Source of the DNA: JAPORY01 sp965215385
Lineage (GTDB): Bacteria > Pseudomonadota > Alphaproteobacteria > Rhodobacterales > Rhodobacteraceae
DNA: 64,000 nt
NCBI GenBank assembly: GCA_965215385.1
Contig: OZ244059.1
Span: 62,001-126,000, forward strand
Direction: 5' to 3'
Below, piece after piece: positions 10,098 to 18,995 of this stretch; position 1 is the first letter of the stretch; each line of letters starts with the position of its first letter. Both the position numbers and the translations under genes were made by a program. The notes under the pieces are model-generated. The model did no database searches. It saw only the letters and a program-made list of their open reading frames with translations, and was not told the origin of the DNA.

Positions 10098-10589
10098 CTA
10101 TTGGATGATGACCAAGGGCGTCCCATACTCAACCGCGGTGCCATCCGCTACGAGGACCCGCTTGACCTCGCCACTCGCCGGTGCGGGTATCTGATTCATC
10201 GTCTTCATTGCCTCGACGATCACTAGTGTGTCACCCTTCTTGACTTGATCCCCGACCTCAACAAATGCCGGTGCGTCAGGCTCAGGTTGAAGATAAACAG
10301 TCCCAACCATCGGTGAGGTTACAGTGCCGGGGTGACTAGGGCTTGGTTCTAGAGCGTCCTCTGGTTGGCCAAGTGATTCACCAACAGCGTTACCGTGAGG
10401 TGTTATTTGCGAAACAAGATCGACGGCATGATCAGCGGTAAACTTAAGGTCTCGACTAAGGGAAACCCGTAAGTGCTCGTTGGCACCAAGTTCCCGTTCG
10501 ACTTCAAGTTCCGAAAGGTCATGCTCTCGCAACAGTTCAGCAAGTGCTTTGATAAACGCAATATCATCAGATTGTGACTGAGTTACCAT
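10098..10589 (-). CDS. accB: Biotin carboxyl carrier protein of acetyl-CoA carboxylase
   Basis: The 163-aa protein has a variable N-terminal part, a Pro/Ser/Thr linker and a C-terminal biotinyl/lipoyl domain (about residues 88-163) starting TVTSPMVGTVYLQPEP. The biotinylated lysine is in VEAMKTMNQI. It carries carboxybiotin between AccC and the carboxyltransferase. In many relatives aroQ lies directly upstream; here the upstream space holds a MITE instead. Confidence 0.97.
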   Translation of the reverse strand: MVTQSQSDDIAFIKALAELLREHDLSELEVERELGANEHLRVSLSRDLKFTADHAVDLVSQITPHGNAVGESLGQPEDALEPSPSHPGTVTSPMVGTVYLQPEPDAPAFVEVGDQVKKGDTLVIVEAMKTMNQIPAPASGEVKRVLVADGTAVEYGTPLVIIQ

Positions 10590-10770
10590 GAGTTTCGTGG
10601 GGTTCCAAAAGCTAAACTAAAGAGGAGGACTGTCGTTCACACGCCGGTATTGAGGATTGAAGATTATGGTAAATTGAAGGCAGAAAGCAAATAGGTATCA
10701 TTGTCAGCCAAATTTCAACCCCAAGGTGAACAGGCCAAATCAGTGCTCAATTTGGCGGCGTTATTATGAA

Positions 10771-10968
10771 AAAATAACGTAACTATTCAGGTACTAGATA
10801 TAGTAATTTGGACTTTTTGATACCGGATTGAGTTATTATATCTGTTTGTTCGCAACTGCTTTCGTAGAAAATTGGATTAAACGAAACAAGATAATCTACA
10901 TACTGTATACCATTATTCTTTAAGCCAGACATATAGACTAACTTATACCTGAATAGTTACAAAATAAC
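10771..10968. mobile_element. 182-bp MITE with 15-bp inverted ends and 8-bp target duplication
   Basis: GTAACTATTCAGGTA (10779-10793) is perfectly inverted at 10946-10960. Immediately outside both ends is the direct repeat AAAATAAC (10771-10778 and 10961-10968). The 152-bp interior is AT-rich and encodes nothing. An end beginning GTAA and an 8-bp duplication are the hallmarks of IS66-family insertion, and a decayed IS66 transposase lies at 26 kb. It sits upstream of accB and just past the 3' end of the ABC-ATPase gene. Confidence 0.8.
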
Positions 10969-10981
10969 AAACTTTAGGCAG

Positions 10982-11737
10982 TCAGATGGCGAGATATTCT
11001 GCGCGAAGTTCATTGTCCGCCAAGACCTCTGACGCGGTCCCATCAAAAACGATACCACCGGTATCAAGAATAACGGCCCGATCTGCGAGTTCTAACGCCC
11101 GAACCGCATTCTGCTCAACGATGACGGTGGTCATGCCTTGTTGTTTAATGTGAACCAGAGTTTTTTCAATTTCATCAACGATGACCGGAGCCAGTCCCTC
11201 ATAAGGCTCATCAAGCAGCAGAACTTTGATATCGCGAGCGAGTGCGCGGGCAATCGATAGCATCTGCTGCTCTCCGCCCGAAAGGGTCGTACCTTCCTGA
11301 TTGCGCCGTTCCCCTAAGCGCGGGAATAGTTCGTATAATCGCTCAAGTGACCACCCAATAGGGGGCGCAATTTGGGCCAATTTGATATTCTCTTCAACCG
11401 TCAGTCCCGGTATGATTCGACGGTCCTCTGGCACTAGCCCAAGCCCGGATGTTGCCGCTTGAAAAGAAGAGGCGGTATGCAGCGGTTGATGGTCAAGCCA
11501 GATCTCACCGTGGGTGACTTGTGGGCTGTCCAAGCGAGCAATGGAGCGCAGGGTCGAAGTCTTGCCAGCACCATTTCGCCCGAGTAAGGCAAGAATTTCT
11601 CCTTCGTGCACATTGAACGAGATGCCTTGCACGATATAGCTCTCGCCGTAATACGCATGTACATCCCAAACCGACAAATAGGCTGGGGCGGTGGCCGCCA
11701 CGTTCTGGCTATTAGAAAAGTCCGCTTTAGGATCCAC
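10982..11737 (-). CDS. livF: Branched-chain amino acid/amide-type ABC transporter ATPase (LivF-like)
   Basis: The 251-aa ATPase is the last gene of the five-gene uptake operon. It shows Walker A GRNGAGKT (about residues 54-61), the family motif LGLVPEDRRIIPGLTV, the signature LSGGEQQML and Walker B VLLLDEPYEGLAP, followed by VIVEQN (H-loop region differing from the canonical His, as is usual in LivF). An N-terminal extension of about 20 residues precedes the domain. It pairs with LivG to drive import through LivH/LivM. The substrate class (amino acids, amides or urea) cannot be fixed from the ATPase. Confidence 0.92.
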   Translation of the reverse strand: MDPKADFSNSQNVAATAPAYLSVWDVHAYYGESYIVQGISFNVHEGEILALLGRNGAGKTSTLRSIARLDSPQVTHGEIWLDHQPLHTASSFQAATSGLGLVPEDRRIIPGLTVEENIKLAQIAPPIGWSLERLYELFPRLGERRNQEGTTLSGGEQQMLSIARALARDIKVLLLDEPYEGLAPVIVDEIEKTLVHIKQQGMTTVIVEQNAVRALELADRAVILDTGGIVFDGTASEVLADNELRAEYLAI

Positions 11738-11749
11738 TATTCCATTCCT

Positions 11750-12505
11750 CTAGACGCTTTCGCCAAGATACGCCTCACGAACCTTCGGATGGCCTTTGAT
11801 ATTTTCAGGCGTATCTTCGACCAGCGGCGATCCCTGTGCCAAAACCGTGATTCGCTCCGCTAATGAAAACACGACGTGCATATCATGTTCGATGATTGCA
11901 ATCGTCACCTTTCGTTTGTCGCGTATCTCTTGCAGGAGGTCGATAGTTTTGTTGGTATCAGCGCGGGCCATCCCGGCAGTGGGTTCGTCAAGTAGCAACA
12001 GTTTCGGGTCTTGACAAAGGCAGATGCCGATTTCTAACCGACGCTTATCACCACGCGACAGGGTCGCCGCAGTTAAATCGCGCTTGTCCGCCATATTCAT
12101 ATCGTCAAGCACGGCTTCCGCGTGCTCGATAATATCCTTCTGGCTGGCGATTGTCGAAAGCGCATTAAGCTCAAATGAACCGTCTCGTTTGGCAAAGCAG
12201 GGGATCATCATGTTTTCCATGATCGTCAGATCGCCAAAAATCTCAGGGGTCTGAAATACGCGTGAAATCCCAAGCTGGTTAATCTCATGCGGTGAACGCC
12301 CGAGAACCGATTGACCGTCAAACATGACAGAACCCGTATCCGGGATCAATTTGCCGACGAAACAGTTCAAAAGCGTCGATTTTCCAGCACCGTTGGGGCC
12401 GATTATCGCGTGTACGGTGTTTTCAGCGATGCTGAGATTGACCTCCGACAAGGCCTGCAAGCCACCAAATCGTTTTCCGACATTTCTGACATCCAGCATA
12501 CTCAT
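11750..12505 (-). CDS. livG: Branched-chain amino acid/amide-type ABC transporter ATPase (LivG-like)
   Basis: The 251-aa ATPase has Walker A GPNGAGKS (about residues 37-44), a modified signature LSRGDKRRLEIG, Walker B LLLLDEPTAGM and the LivG-type IIEHDMHVVFSLAERI. The signature reads LSRGD rather than LSGGQ, a deviation known in some LivG/UrtD relatives. The gene lies between livM and livF with gaps of about 12 bp, so it is clearly one transcript. Confidence 0.93.
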   Translation of the reverse strand: MSMLDVRNVGKRFGGLQALSEVNLSIAENTVHAIIGPNGAGKSTLLNCFVGKLIPDTGSVMFDGQSVLGRSPHEINQLGISRVFQTPEIFGDLTIMENMMIPCFAKRDGSFELNALSTIASQKDIIEHAEAVLDDMNMADKRDLTAATLSRGDKRRLEIGICLCQDPKLLLLDEPTAGMARADTNKTIDLLQEIRDKRKVTIAIIEHDMHVVFSLAERITVLAQGSPLVEDTPENIKGHPKVREAYLGESV

Positions 12506-12518
12506 CGGCGGGCATCCC

Positions 12519-13721
12519 TTATGCAGGTGGTGTCAGCTTATCGTGTGCGGGTTCGTCGGCGGCTTTGCGGCGGCGAACTAGGTTCAGCAAGCGTTGACCA
12601 CCTTCGACAAGCCCACCGGGTAAAAAAATAACCACAGCCATGAAGATTATACCGAGGGTCAAATGCCAACCCTTCCCAATGAAGGGATAAACCACGGCAA
12701 CCATAAAATCTTCAAGCCCCGCCGGTAGCCAATAGAACCACTCGTGTAAAATGGTGGAGTTGATTTTGGAAATGATATTTTCCATGTATTTTATCATGCC
12801 GGCGCCGAGCACCGGACCAATTAGCGTACCGGCACCACCCAATATCGTCATCAGCACCACTTCGCCGCTAGCGGTCCAAAACATACGTTCGGCACCAGCG
12901 AGCGGATCCATTGAGGCCATTAAACCGCCAGCAAGACCAGCATACATCCCCGAAATGACGAATGCCGCCAAGGTATAAGGTCGAGAGTTCAATCCGGTGT
13001 AGTTCAACCGCTGCTGATTAGATTTAATCGCCCGCAGCATCATGCCAAACGGCGAACGAAAAATTCGAATCGCCAGATAAAAGGAAACCATCATAATCAA
13101 GGCACACACATAGTAACCAACATTAAAAGTAAAGAGCCAAGGTCCGAGGGCTAATTCGGCCGAACTGCGCATCTCTAGTCCGAACAAACTCGGAACCGGA
13201 ATATTCCCTTGCTCGGTTACCTGCGTGCCGAGAATTCGTGGGTCATCCAAGGCCAATTGCAAGCCAGTTTCGCCACCGGTGATCGGCGTCAGAACTGAGT
13301 AGGCCAATGCAAATGACATCTGTGCAAAAGCAAGCGTTAGAATAGAAAAGTAGATCCCCGATCGACGAAGCGACACATACCCGATGATTAAGGCAAAAAT
13401 ACCAGAAACAATAACCGCCAAAAGGATTGCGGGAATGATGTTCATGCTGAGAAGTTTAAACATCCACACGGCAGAATAGGAGCCAACACCCAAGAATGCC
13501 GCATGGCCAAAACTCAAATAGCCGGTTAAGCCGAAGAGGATATTGAAGCCGATCGCAAAAATTCCAAAAATGACGAAGCGTTGCATGAGGTCGGGATAAC
13601 CGCCGTTGAATTGCGCCAGCTTCGAGCCTTCTGGAAAAGGATTAAGCAGAAATGGTGCCAGCAGCACCAAGACGGCGATGATCAAGAGGAGGTTAAAGTC
13701 GGTTTTCGTCATTCCAAACAT
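12519..13721 (-). CDS. livM: Branched-chain amino acid/amide-type ABC transporter permease (LivM-like)
   Basis: The 400-aa polytopic membrane protein has the LivM hallmarks GFNILFGLTGYLSFGHAAFLGVGSY (about residues 57-81) and the EAA-like cytoplasmic loop IRIFRSPFGMMLRAIKSN (about 218-235), followed by GMYAGLAGGLMAS. The C-terminal tail is charged and cytoplasmic. It forms the permease heterodimer with LivH. It starts 3 bp after the livH stop. Confidence 0.93.
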   Translation of the reverse strand: MFGMTKTDFNLLLIIAVLVLLAPFLLNPFPEGSKLAQFNGGYPDLMQRFVIFGIFAIGFNILFGLTGYLSFGHAAFLGVGSYSAVWMFKLLSMNIIPAILLAVIVSGIFALIIGYVSLRRSGIYFSILTLAFAQMSFALAYSVLTPITGGETGLQLALDDPRILGTQVTEQGNIPVPSLFGLEMRSSAELALGPWLFTFNVGYYVCALIMMVSFYLAIRIFRSPFGMMLRAIKSNQQRLNYTGLNSRPYTLAAFVISGMYAGLAGGLMASMDPLAGAERMFWTASGEVVLMTILGGAGTLIGPVLGAGMIKYMENIISKINSTILHEWFYWLPAGLEDFMVAVVYPFIGKGWHLTLGIIFMAVVIFLPGGLVEGGQRLLNLVRRRKAADEPAHDKLTPPA

Positions 13722-13724
13722 GGC

Positions 13725-14756
13725 TCATTCCTCCATGACGCCTTTTTTGCCCATCAAGCCGCGCGGGCGCGTGAGCAAAATGATAATGGCCACGAGATAA
13801 ATGATAACCTGATTGATACCGGGTATCATTTCAATAACAATCGCCATCGACGCAAAGCTTTGCAGAACTCCCAGCAGGAACCCAGCCAAGACTGCACCCG
13901 ACAAGCTGCCCATCCCCCCAACGACAACAACGACGAAGCTAAGCACGAGGAAATCCATGCCCATGTGGTAGTTGGGCGAGTTGATCGGCGTATACATCAC
14001 CCCTGCCAAACCTGCGACGGCGGCCGCAAGCCCGAACATTATGGTGAAGCGGCGATCAATATTGATGCCGAGTAGTCCAACGGTTTCGCGGTCGGCCATT
14101 CCAGCCCGGACAACCATGCCAAAGGTTGTCAAATGCAGGAAGGCGAAAACGGCCCCCATGACGATAATCGCGAACAAGAAGTAGACCAATCGCCAATACG
14201 GATAGATGATTTGGTTGGCACCAAAGCCCAACAGGGCCCCGAAGTCGAAGCTACCGACGAAAGCGGCAGGGGCAGGGGTCGGGATCGGATTAGCCCCAAA
14301 AAAGTATTTGATCACTTCTTGCAGAACGATCGCAAGGCCGAACGTTACCAGAATTTGGTCGGCATGCGGACGCTTATAAAAGTGCTTGATAAGGCCGCGT
14401 TCCATAATGACGCCGAAGGCAATCATAATCGGAATCGCAAAAATGATAGCGAGCGGGACTGACCAGTCGATCAGGATATCGCCGACTTCGGTGCCAAAGA
14501 AGTCGTATACGTACGGGACATCGACCTTGAGCGGATTGCCGAGAAAGTCGGTTTTGGTCTCGTCGATTACTTCGTGGCTGAGGGTTAGTAATCGACTCAG
14601 GGTGACAGCACAAAAGGCGCCAATCATAAAGAGAGCACCGTGCGCAAAGTTGACCACGCCCAGCGTGCCGAAAATCAAGGTGAGGCCAAGAGCGATCAGC
14701 GCATAGGCTGACCCTTTGTCCAAACCGTTCATAATCTGCAGGATAATGGCATCCAT
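13725..14756 (-). CDS. livH: Branched-chain amino acid/amide-type ABC transporter permease (LivH-like)
   Basis: The 343-aa inner-membrane permease opens with QIMNGLDKGSAYALIALGLTLIFGTLGVVNFAHGAL, the classical LivH N-terminus (sequence spans residues 8-43). It is longer than E. coli LivH (about 308 aa) because of a hydrophilic insertion at about residues 60-95 (ETKTDFLGNPLKVDVPYVYD). The C-terminal half carries TFGMVVRAGMADRETVGLLG and the SGAVLAGFLLGVLQS helix. The substrate-binding-protein gene is about 80 bp upstream. Confidence 0.93.
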   Translation of the reverse strand: MDAIILQIMNGLDKGSAYALIALGLTLIFGTLGVVNFAHGALFMIGAFCAVTLSRLLTLSHEVIDETKTDFLGNPLKVDVPYVYDFFGTEVGDILIDWSVPLAIIFAIPIMIAFGVIMERGLIKHFYKRPHADQILVTFGLAIVLQEVIKYFFGANPIPTPAPAAFVGSFDFGALLGFGANQIIYPYWRLVYFLFAIIVMGAVFAFLHLTTFGMVVRAGMADRETVGLLGINIDRRFTIMFGLAAAVAGLAGVMYTPINSPNYHMGMDFLVLSFVVVVVGGMGSLSGAVLAGFLLGVLQSFASMAIVIEMIPGINQVIIYLVAIIILLTRPRGLMGKKGVMEE

Positions 14757-14839
14757 GCGCTTTTCCTAGCTGTTGGTATCGGCGGTTCCGCTTCGCCGAG
14801 ATGATTTGGGTGAAGCGGAGCCGCGAACTTTGATGCTAC

Positions 14840-16186
14840 CTAGGTGCCGGGGTTGCAGGTGCCGAGCGCACCACCAGCAAATTGCGGGTGATCAGGTGGA
14901 TAGATTACTTGACCAACCGGCGTTACTTCAACGATCTCAAGGAGATCGAATTCGGAATTTGGGTTTTCCTTACCTTTCACCACCAATACGTCCTTGAAGC
15001 ACTGGTGATCGTCAGCCCGATACAGTGTTGGGCCATTGCCCATGCCATCAAACTCAAAGCCTTCAAGGGCTTCGACCACGGCGCAGGGATTAAATGATCC
15101 CGCTCGTTCGACAGCGTCCGCATAGAGTATCGCCTGCACATAGCAAGTATGCGCTGCCTGTGAGGGCGGGAAACCGTACTTAGTGCCGAACGATTGGACG
15201 AAGGCTTTTGAGCCAGCGTCCGAAAGTGACCAATGCCAGTTGGTGGAGCCAAATATTCCCTTAACGTTGGCACCGGCACCTTTGGCCATGAGGCGTGAAT
15301 ACAATGGCACAACCACTTCAAAGTTTTTGCCGTTAACTTGCTTATCGCGAAGTCCGAATTGAACGGCATTGGTCAAAGAGTTAACCATATTGCCGCCGTA
15401 ATGATTGAGAACCAATACGTCGGCACCCGACTGTAATACCGGGGCGATATAAGAAGAGAAGTCGGTTTCTGTCAACGGGGTCTTGACGGCGTTGACGGTC
15501 TCCCAGCCCAAGGCCTCGGTCGAACTCCGCACCGCTTCCTCGGTGGTATATCCCCAATTATAGTCAGCCGTAAGGTGATAGGCCTTCCGATCACTGCCAT
15601 AGGCCGCAGAGAGCACTGGTGCTAAGGCCGCACCTGACATGTAAGAATTGAAGAAGTGACGGAAACCGTTGGCTCTCTTGTCTTTGCCAGTGGTATCGTT
15701 GGAATGGGTCAAGCCAGCCATGAAGATTATTCCAGCTTCTTGACAGAGTGCTTGAACCGCAACCGCGACGCCCGAGGAGGAGCCCCCGGTTATCATTATG
15801 GCACCGTCCTTTTCAATCATCGACTTAGCACTTGCTCGTGCGGCGTCTGACTTGGTTTGCGTGTCGCCCGTGACATAGGTAACTTTTTTGCCGAGAATAC
15901 CGTTGCCGGAGAGGGCTTTTGAAGAAAAGGTGTTCATCATGCCACCATCACCCTCGCCGTTGAGATGTTCAACGGCTAACTCATAGGCTCGCAGTTCGTC
16001 AGCACCTTCGTCCGCATAGGGACCAGTTTGCGGCACATTAAAGCCTAGTACGACCGAATCGCCAACAGGTTCATTGGTAAAGGCTGCGGCGTCCGTCGCG
16101 GCAAAGATGGCGGGTACGGCAATGCCGGCACCAGCCACTGTACCGCTCTTAAGAACGCCACGACGCGTAACTTGAGATTTCGTCAT
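14840..16186 (-). CDS. Periplasmic substrate-binding protein of the Liv-type ABC transporter
   Basis: The 448-aa protein has a twin-arginine (Tat) signal (SQVTRRGVLKSGTVAGAGIA, residues 4-23), then a type-1 periplasmic-binding fold (Peripla_BP_6): GFNVPQTGPYADEGADELRAYELAVEHLNG, KVTYVTGDTQTKSDAARASA, ITGGSSSGVAVAVQALCQEAG. Tat export implies folding before export. It is the first gene of the operon, and AGGAGG precedes its ATG (about 16,190-16,199, minus strand). A short-chain amide, urea or amino-acid ligand is plausible; the sequence does not say which. Confidence 0.9.
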   Translation of the reverse strand: MTKSQVTRRGVLKSGTVAGAGIAVPAIFAATDAAAFTNEPVGDSVVLGFNVPQTGPYADEGADELRAYELAVEHLNGEGDGGMMNTFSSKALSGNGILGKKVTYVTGDTQTKSDAARASAKSMIEKDGAIMITGGSSSGVAVAVQALCQEAGIIFMAGLTHSNDTTGKDKRANGFRHFFNSYMSGAALAPVLSAAYGSDRKAYHLTADYNWGYTTEEAVRSSTEALGWETVNAVKTPLTETDFSSYIAPVLQSGADVLVLNHYGGNMVNSLTNAVQFGLRDKQVNGKNFEVVVPLYSRLMAKGAGANVKGIFGSTNWHWSLSDAGSKAFVQSFGTKYGFPPSQAAHTCYVQAILYADAVERAGSFNPCAVVEALEGFEFDGMGNGPTLYRADDHQCFKDVLVVKGKENPNSEFDLLEIVEVTPVGQVIYPPDHPQFAGGALGTCNPGT

Positions 16187-16406
16187 ATATTCCTCCTAAG
16201 GTGTGAAAGTGCCCGCGCAATGACCGCAGTCGATTGCGGGGCGCAACTAAACTCAATATTACCGAGCCTGACCTCTCCTGTGCAAAGCTGCAATGAGTAT
16301 TTTATCCAAATTTACTATTTTGTAATTAATGGTAAAGAATGTGTGTAAATTTAGTAAATCGCGTTACGTTGCACTGCAGCATGTGGCAGTGAATTGACGG
16401 AGGGGC
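16187..16406. promoter_or_regulatory. Divergent promoter region between ABC operon and regulator
   Basis: This 220-bp region separates two divergent transcripts. It contains a repeated TGCAA pair (TGCAAAGCTGCAA, 16281-16293), resembling the TTTGCAAA-type operators of ScfR/RamB-like regulators, and an inverted pair ATTTACTA / TAGTAAAT (about 16,309-16,357) in an AT-rich stretch. These are candidate operators only; promoter elements were not resolved. Confidence 0.4.
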
Positions 16407-17687
16407 TTGGCATTGTTTGATGATGGACTCACGGGTAGCCGTATACGAGCACAGCGACGGCGGGCTGGTATGAACCAAGCGGAACTCGCGCAGAGGGTTG
16501 GAATTTCTGCTCCCTATCTCAGTTTGATTGAACATAATCGGAGACGCATTGGCGGTAGGTGTTTGAATGCGATTGCGCGGGTGCTCGAAGTCGATGTTTC
16601 GGCACTGGCCGAGGGAGCAAAAGCGTCGGTTACGGTCACTCTACTGGAAGCCGCAGCCAATGCGCGGCATCTAGGCGCAGAGATCGACTCAATGACCGAA
16701 TTTGTTGGGCGATTTCCCGGGTGGGCACAAATTCTGGCAACCAGCCGCAACCGGTTGCTTGAACTTGAACAGACGGTGGAGATTTTTTCCGATCGGATAC
16801 GCCATGACCCACAACTGGGTGCAGCCTTGCACGAAATTTTATCTGTCGTCACCTCAATCCGATCAACCTCCGCCATTTTGGTGCAACAATCCGATCTCGA
16901 TCCGGTCTGGGCGTCACGCTTTCATCGCAACCTGAACGAGGATAGCCGAAGGCTTGCTGCAAGTGCAAAATCACTGGTAGATTATCTCGAACAATCGCAG
17001 GCGGAGCGTGATTCACAAAGCCTGCCTAACGAAGAATTAGACAGTTTTCTGTCGTCCCGACAGTATTATTTTGCTGAACTCGAACAAGAATCGTGCTCGG
17101 AACAAGACATTATTGATCAATATGGGGATTGGAAAAGTGAGACGGCGCAAAAACTAGCAAAGGAGTATTTGGAACAGTATCGTGCGGATGCTCGTACGAT
17201 GCCGTTGGAAAAAATGCTTGCAGCCTTGCAACAGATTGGTCTTGATCCTGCCGCCTTAAGCGAGGGTTTTGCAGTTTCTTTAGCGGCGATGTTTCGGCGT
17301 CTAATTGCAATGCCGGAAGCTGCTCTAGGAACCAGCGTCGGCCTTTTGGAGTGCGACGCCTCGGGATCAATCTTGTTCCACAAACCGGTGGAGGGATTTA
17401 CCGTTTCACGATATGGATCATCTTGCCCTTTATGGCCGATATATACGGCCTTGTCTCGCCCACAGCAACCACTCAGACGAGTTGTGAGACAAATGGGAAG
17501 TCGAGCCGAATGCTTCACGTGCTATGCGGTTTCTTATTCGCATTTGCCGCCCAACTACTCGGCCGATCCCATCTATCGGTCAAACATGTTGATTGTGCCA
17601 CACGAGTTTCTCGCTAGTGATCAGACTTTGGAAGTCGGCACAACGTGTCTGGTCTGTCCGCTTTCGCACTGCAAGGCACGGCGATAG
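16407..17687 (+). CDS. XRE-family regulator with C-terminal ScfR-like Cys domain
   Basis: The 426-aa cytoplasmic regulator has an N-terminal Cro/C1 HTH (RIRAQRRRAGMNQAELAQRVGISAPYLSLIEHNRR, residues 12-46). A long helical middle follows. The C-terminal region (about 320-426) has CPLWPIYTALSRPQQPLRR and a final cysteine set TCLVCPLSHCKARR, as in short-chain-fatty-acyl (ScfR/RamB) regulators. No ImmA HExxH motif is visible. The start is TTG. The GGAGGGG at 16,399 lies too close to TTG 16,407, so the in-frame TTG at 16,413 may be the true start. Divergence from the ABC operon suggests it controls that operon. Confidence 0.8.
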   Translation: MALFDDGLTGSRIRAQRRRAGMNQAELAQRVGISAPYLSLIEHNRRRIGGRCLNAIARVLEVDVSALAEGAKASVTVTLLEAAANARHLGAEIDSMTEFVGRFPGWAQILATSRNRLLELEQTVEIFSDRIRHDPQLGAALHEILSVVTSIRSTSAILVQQSDLDPVWASRFHRNLNEDSRRLAASAKSLVDYLEQSQAERDSQSLPNEELDSFLSSRQYYFAELEQESCSEQDIIDQYGDWKSETAQKLAKEYLEQYRADARTMPLEKMLAALQQIGLDPAALSEGFAVSLAAMFRRLIAMPEAALGTSVGLLECDASGSILFHKPVEGFTVSRYGSSCPLWPIYTALSRPQQPLRRVVRQMGSRAECFTCYAVSYSHLPPNYSADPIYRSNMLIVPHEFLASDQTLEVGTTCLVCPLSHCKARR

Positions 17688-17832
17688 TCTGCCTCACCCA
17701 ATGGCATATCCTTGTGGAATCTAGCGACTTCTTTACCTGTGCGCGGCTGACCGGACGAATTATCCCAATTGTTTTGAGACCTGACGGCGGTTATCTCGAC
17801 CTTTAAGCATCTTTCGAGCAGAATCCAGAGAT

Positions 17833-18141
17833 TTGGGGATTTTCAGCGGTTTTGCCGCCGAAAATTCTGACGCTACGAAAGATGAACTTAGCGGTTATGT
17901 CATTTCATTTGATGCGTTCGACACCACACGCACGATGACGGATTTGATTACACAGACAGCGGGCGATGTCTTCGTCATCAAAGCAACGCGACCGAGACTT
18001 GCCGGGCCCCCGCGTCCTATGAATGGGAGATGGATACCACGCTATACGATGACGAGATCTGGTGGAGTAAAGGCGGCAAGACTAGTCGTCTCGGCTGGTG
18101 GCGGCTTGCGTAAGGCCGATATTGCTCGCGGCAGCCGATGA
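17833..18141 (+). pseudogene. ISAs1-family transposase fragment
   Basis: The stretch VISFDAFDTTRTMTDLITQ followed by AGDVFVIKATRPRLAG matches the ISAs1 catalytic block that normally reads DALHTQ...YLLTVKGNQP. The rest is unrelated, and there is no start or full domain. It is a short remnant, ending where an IS200/IS605-type end begins. Confidence 0.5.
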
Positions 18142-18143
18142 AG

Positions 18144-18179
18144 CAAGAAACCCCCTCCTTCAGGGCGGGGAGTAGTCAC
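18144..18179 (+). mobile_element. Orphan IS200/IS605-type right end
   Basis: The segment AACCCCCTCCTTCAGGG followed by CGGGGAGTAGTCAC has the form typical of IS200/IS605 right ends just after tnpB: a GC hairpin, then GTAGTCAC. No TnpA or TnpB coding sequence is visible next to it, so only the end remains. Confidence 0.5.
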
Positions 18180-18349
18180 CATCGGGTTAGACCGATTGCA
18201 AAATTACGCGGCACCACAGACCTGCTGAGAGCAATGGAGCGCGGGAGGCGACATATAGGTCAAAGTGCACGGGCTGATGTGGGCTGGAATCGCCGTTCCC
18301 GACCGCGATTCCATCAAGTAGGGTGGGGAAGCCGTCACCGCAAAGGATT

Positions 18350-18380
18350 ACCCCGTGATGACAGGTCGTCACGGGGTTCC
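18350..18380 (-). terminator. GC-rich hairpin downstream of the Calx-beta-like gene
   Basis: ACCCCGTGATGA pairs with TCGTCACGGGGT around a short loop (one G-T pair). It lies about 50 bp beyond the stop of the minus-strand gene at 18,426. The following tract has few U residues, so it is a candidate rather than a textbook terminator. Confidence 0.4.
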
Positions 18381-18425
18381 TGCTTATGTGGTTAGGAAAA
18401 AATCGGTACGCTTTGGAGCGTGCAG

Positions 18426-18977
18426 CTATTCGCCCCAGACTTGACCAGTATAACCAGTGCCGTACTTTTCTTGCTCATATGTCGGTTGCTGCTGTTGCGG
18501 CGGCCTAGTCGTATCCTCAATCGTGGCAGTCTTCACGCCACTGAAATTCCAACTAGAACTGGGAGTTGTGCGCCAAAAGCTCTGACCCCACCGGCTACGA
18601 ACCTGAACCTGTATTTTTCGCATTCGGATATTGAAGGTTTCGTCACCTTCGACGTCGTCATCCGCGAAGGTTTTCACAGCGAATGTCATGGCTCTTCCGG
18701 CAAAACCCTGCACATTATGAGCCCAAGAATGTGCGGTTTCATAGTCCTTTCCCTCAACCGCTGTTCCACCGTCGGTATCATACCATATGCGCACCGGAAC
18801 GTTGTCATAGCGGCCACTGCCAGTGAGTTTTGGCGTAGCAGTGATGTTAAAATAAGCGGTTTCGCCTTCCGTCACGGTCACAGTGTCAGCGCGAACAGAA
18901 CTAAAGGTGAGCGACAGGCCAGCCATAAGACACAAAACCGCGACGGTGGTCCGGCTAGGTTTGAGAACAGATACCAT
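18426..18977 (-). CDS. Exported protein with a Calx-beta-like domain
   Basis: The start at ATG 18,977 is chosen because AAGGAGG lies just upstream. An earlier ATG at 18,995 would put that ribosome site inside the gene. The product (183 aa) has a signal peptide (VLCLMAGLSLTFSSVRA) and one Calx-beta-type unit: TVTEGETAYFNITATP, GTAVEGKDYETAHS, FAVKTFADDDVEGDETFNIRM, with the Asp/Glu residues that bind calcium in that family. The tail is Gln/Pro-rich (PPQQQQP) and then Gly/Tyr-rich. Single-domain exported versions are unusual, since these repeats mostly occur in large adhesins. Its function is unknown. Confidence 0.7.
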   Translation of the reverse strand: MVSVLKPSRTTVAVLCLMAGLSLTFSSVRADTVTVTEGETAYFNITATPKLTGSGRYDNVPVRIWYDTDGGTAVEGKDYETAHSWAHNVQGFAGRAMTFAVKTFADDDVEGDETFNIRMRKIQVQVRSRWGQSFWRTTPSSSWNFSGVKTATIEDTTRPPQQQQPTYEQEKYGTGYTGQVWGE

Positions 18978-18995
18978 AGAATGCCTCCTTAGCAT

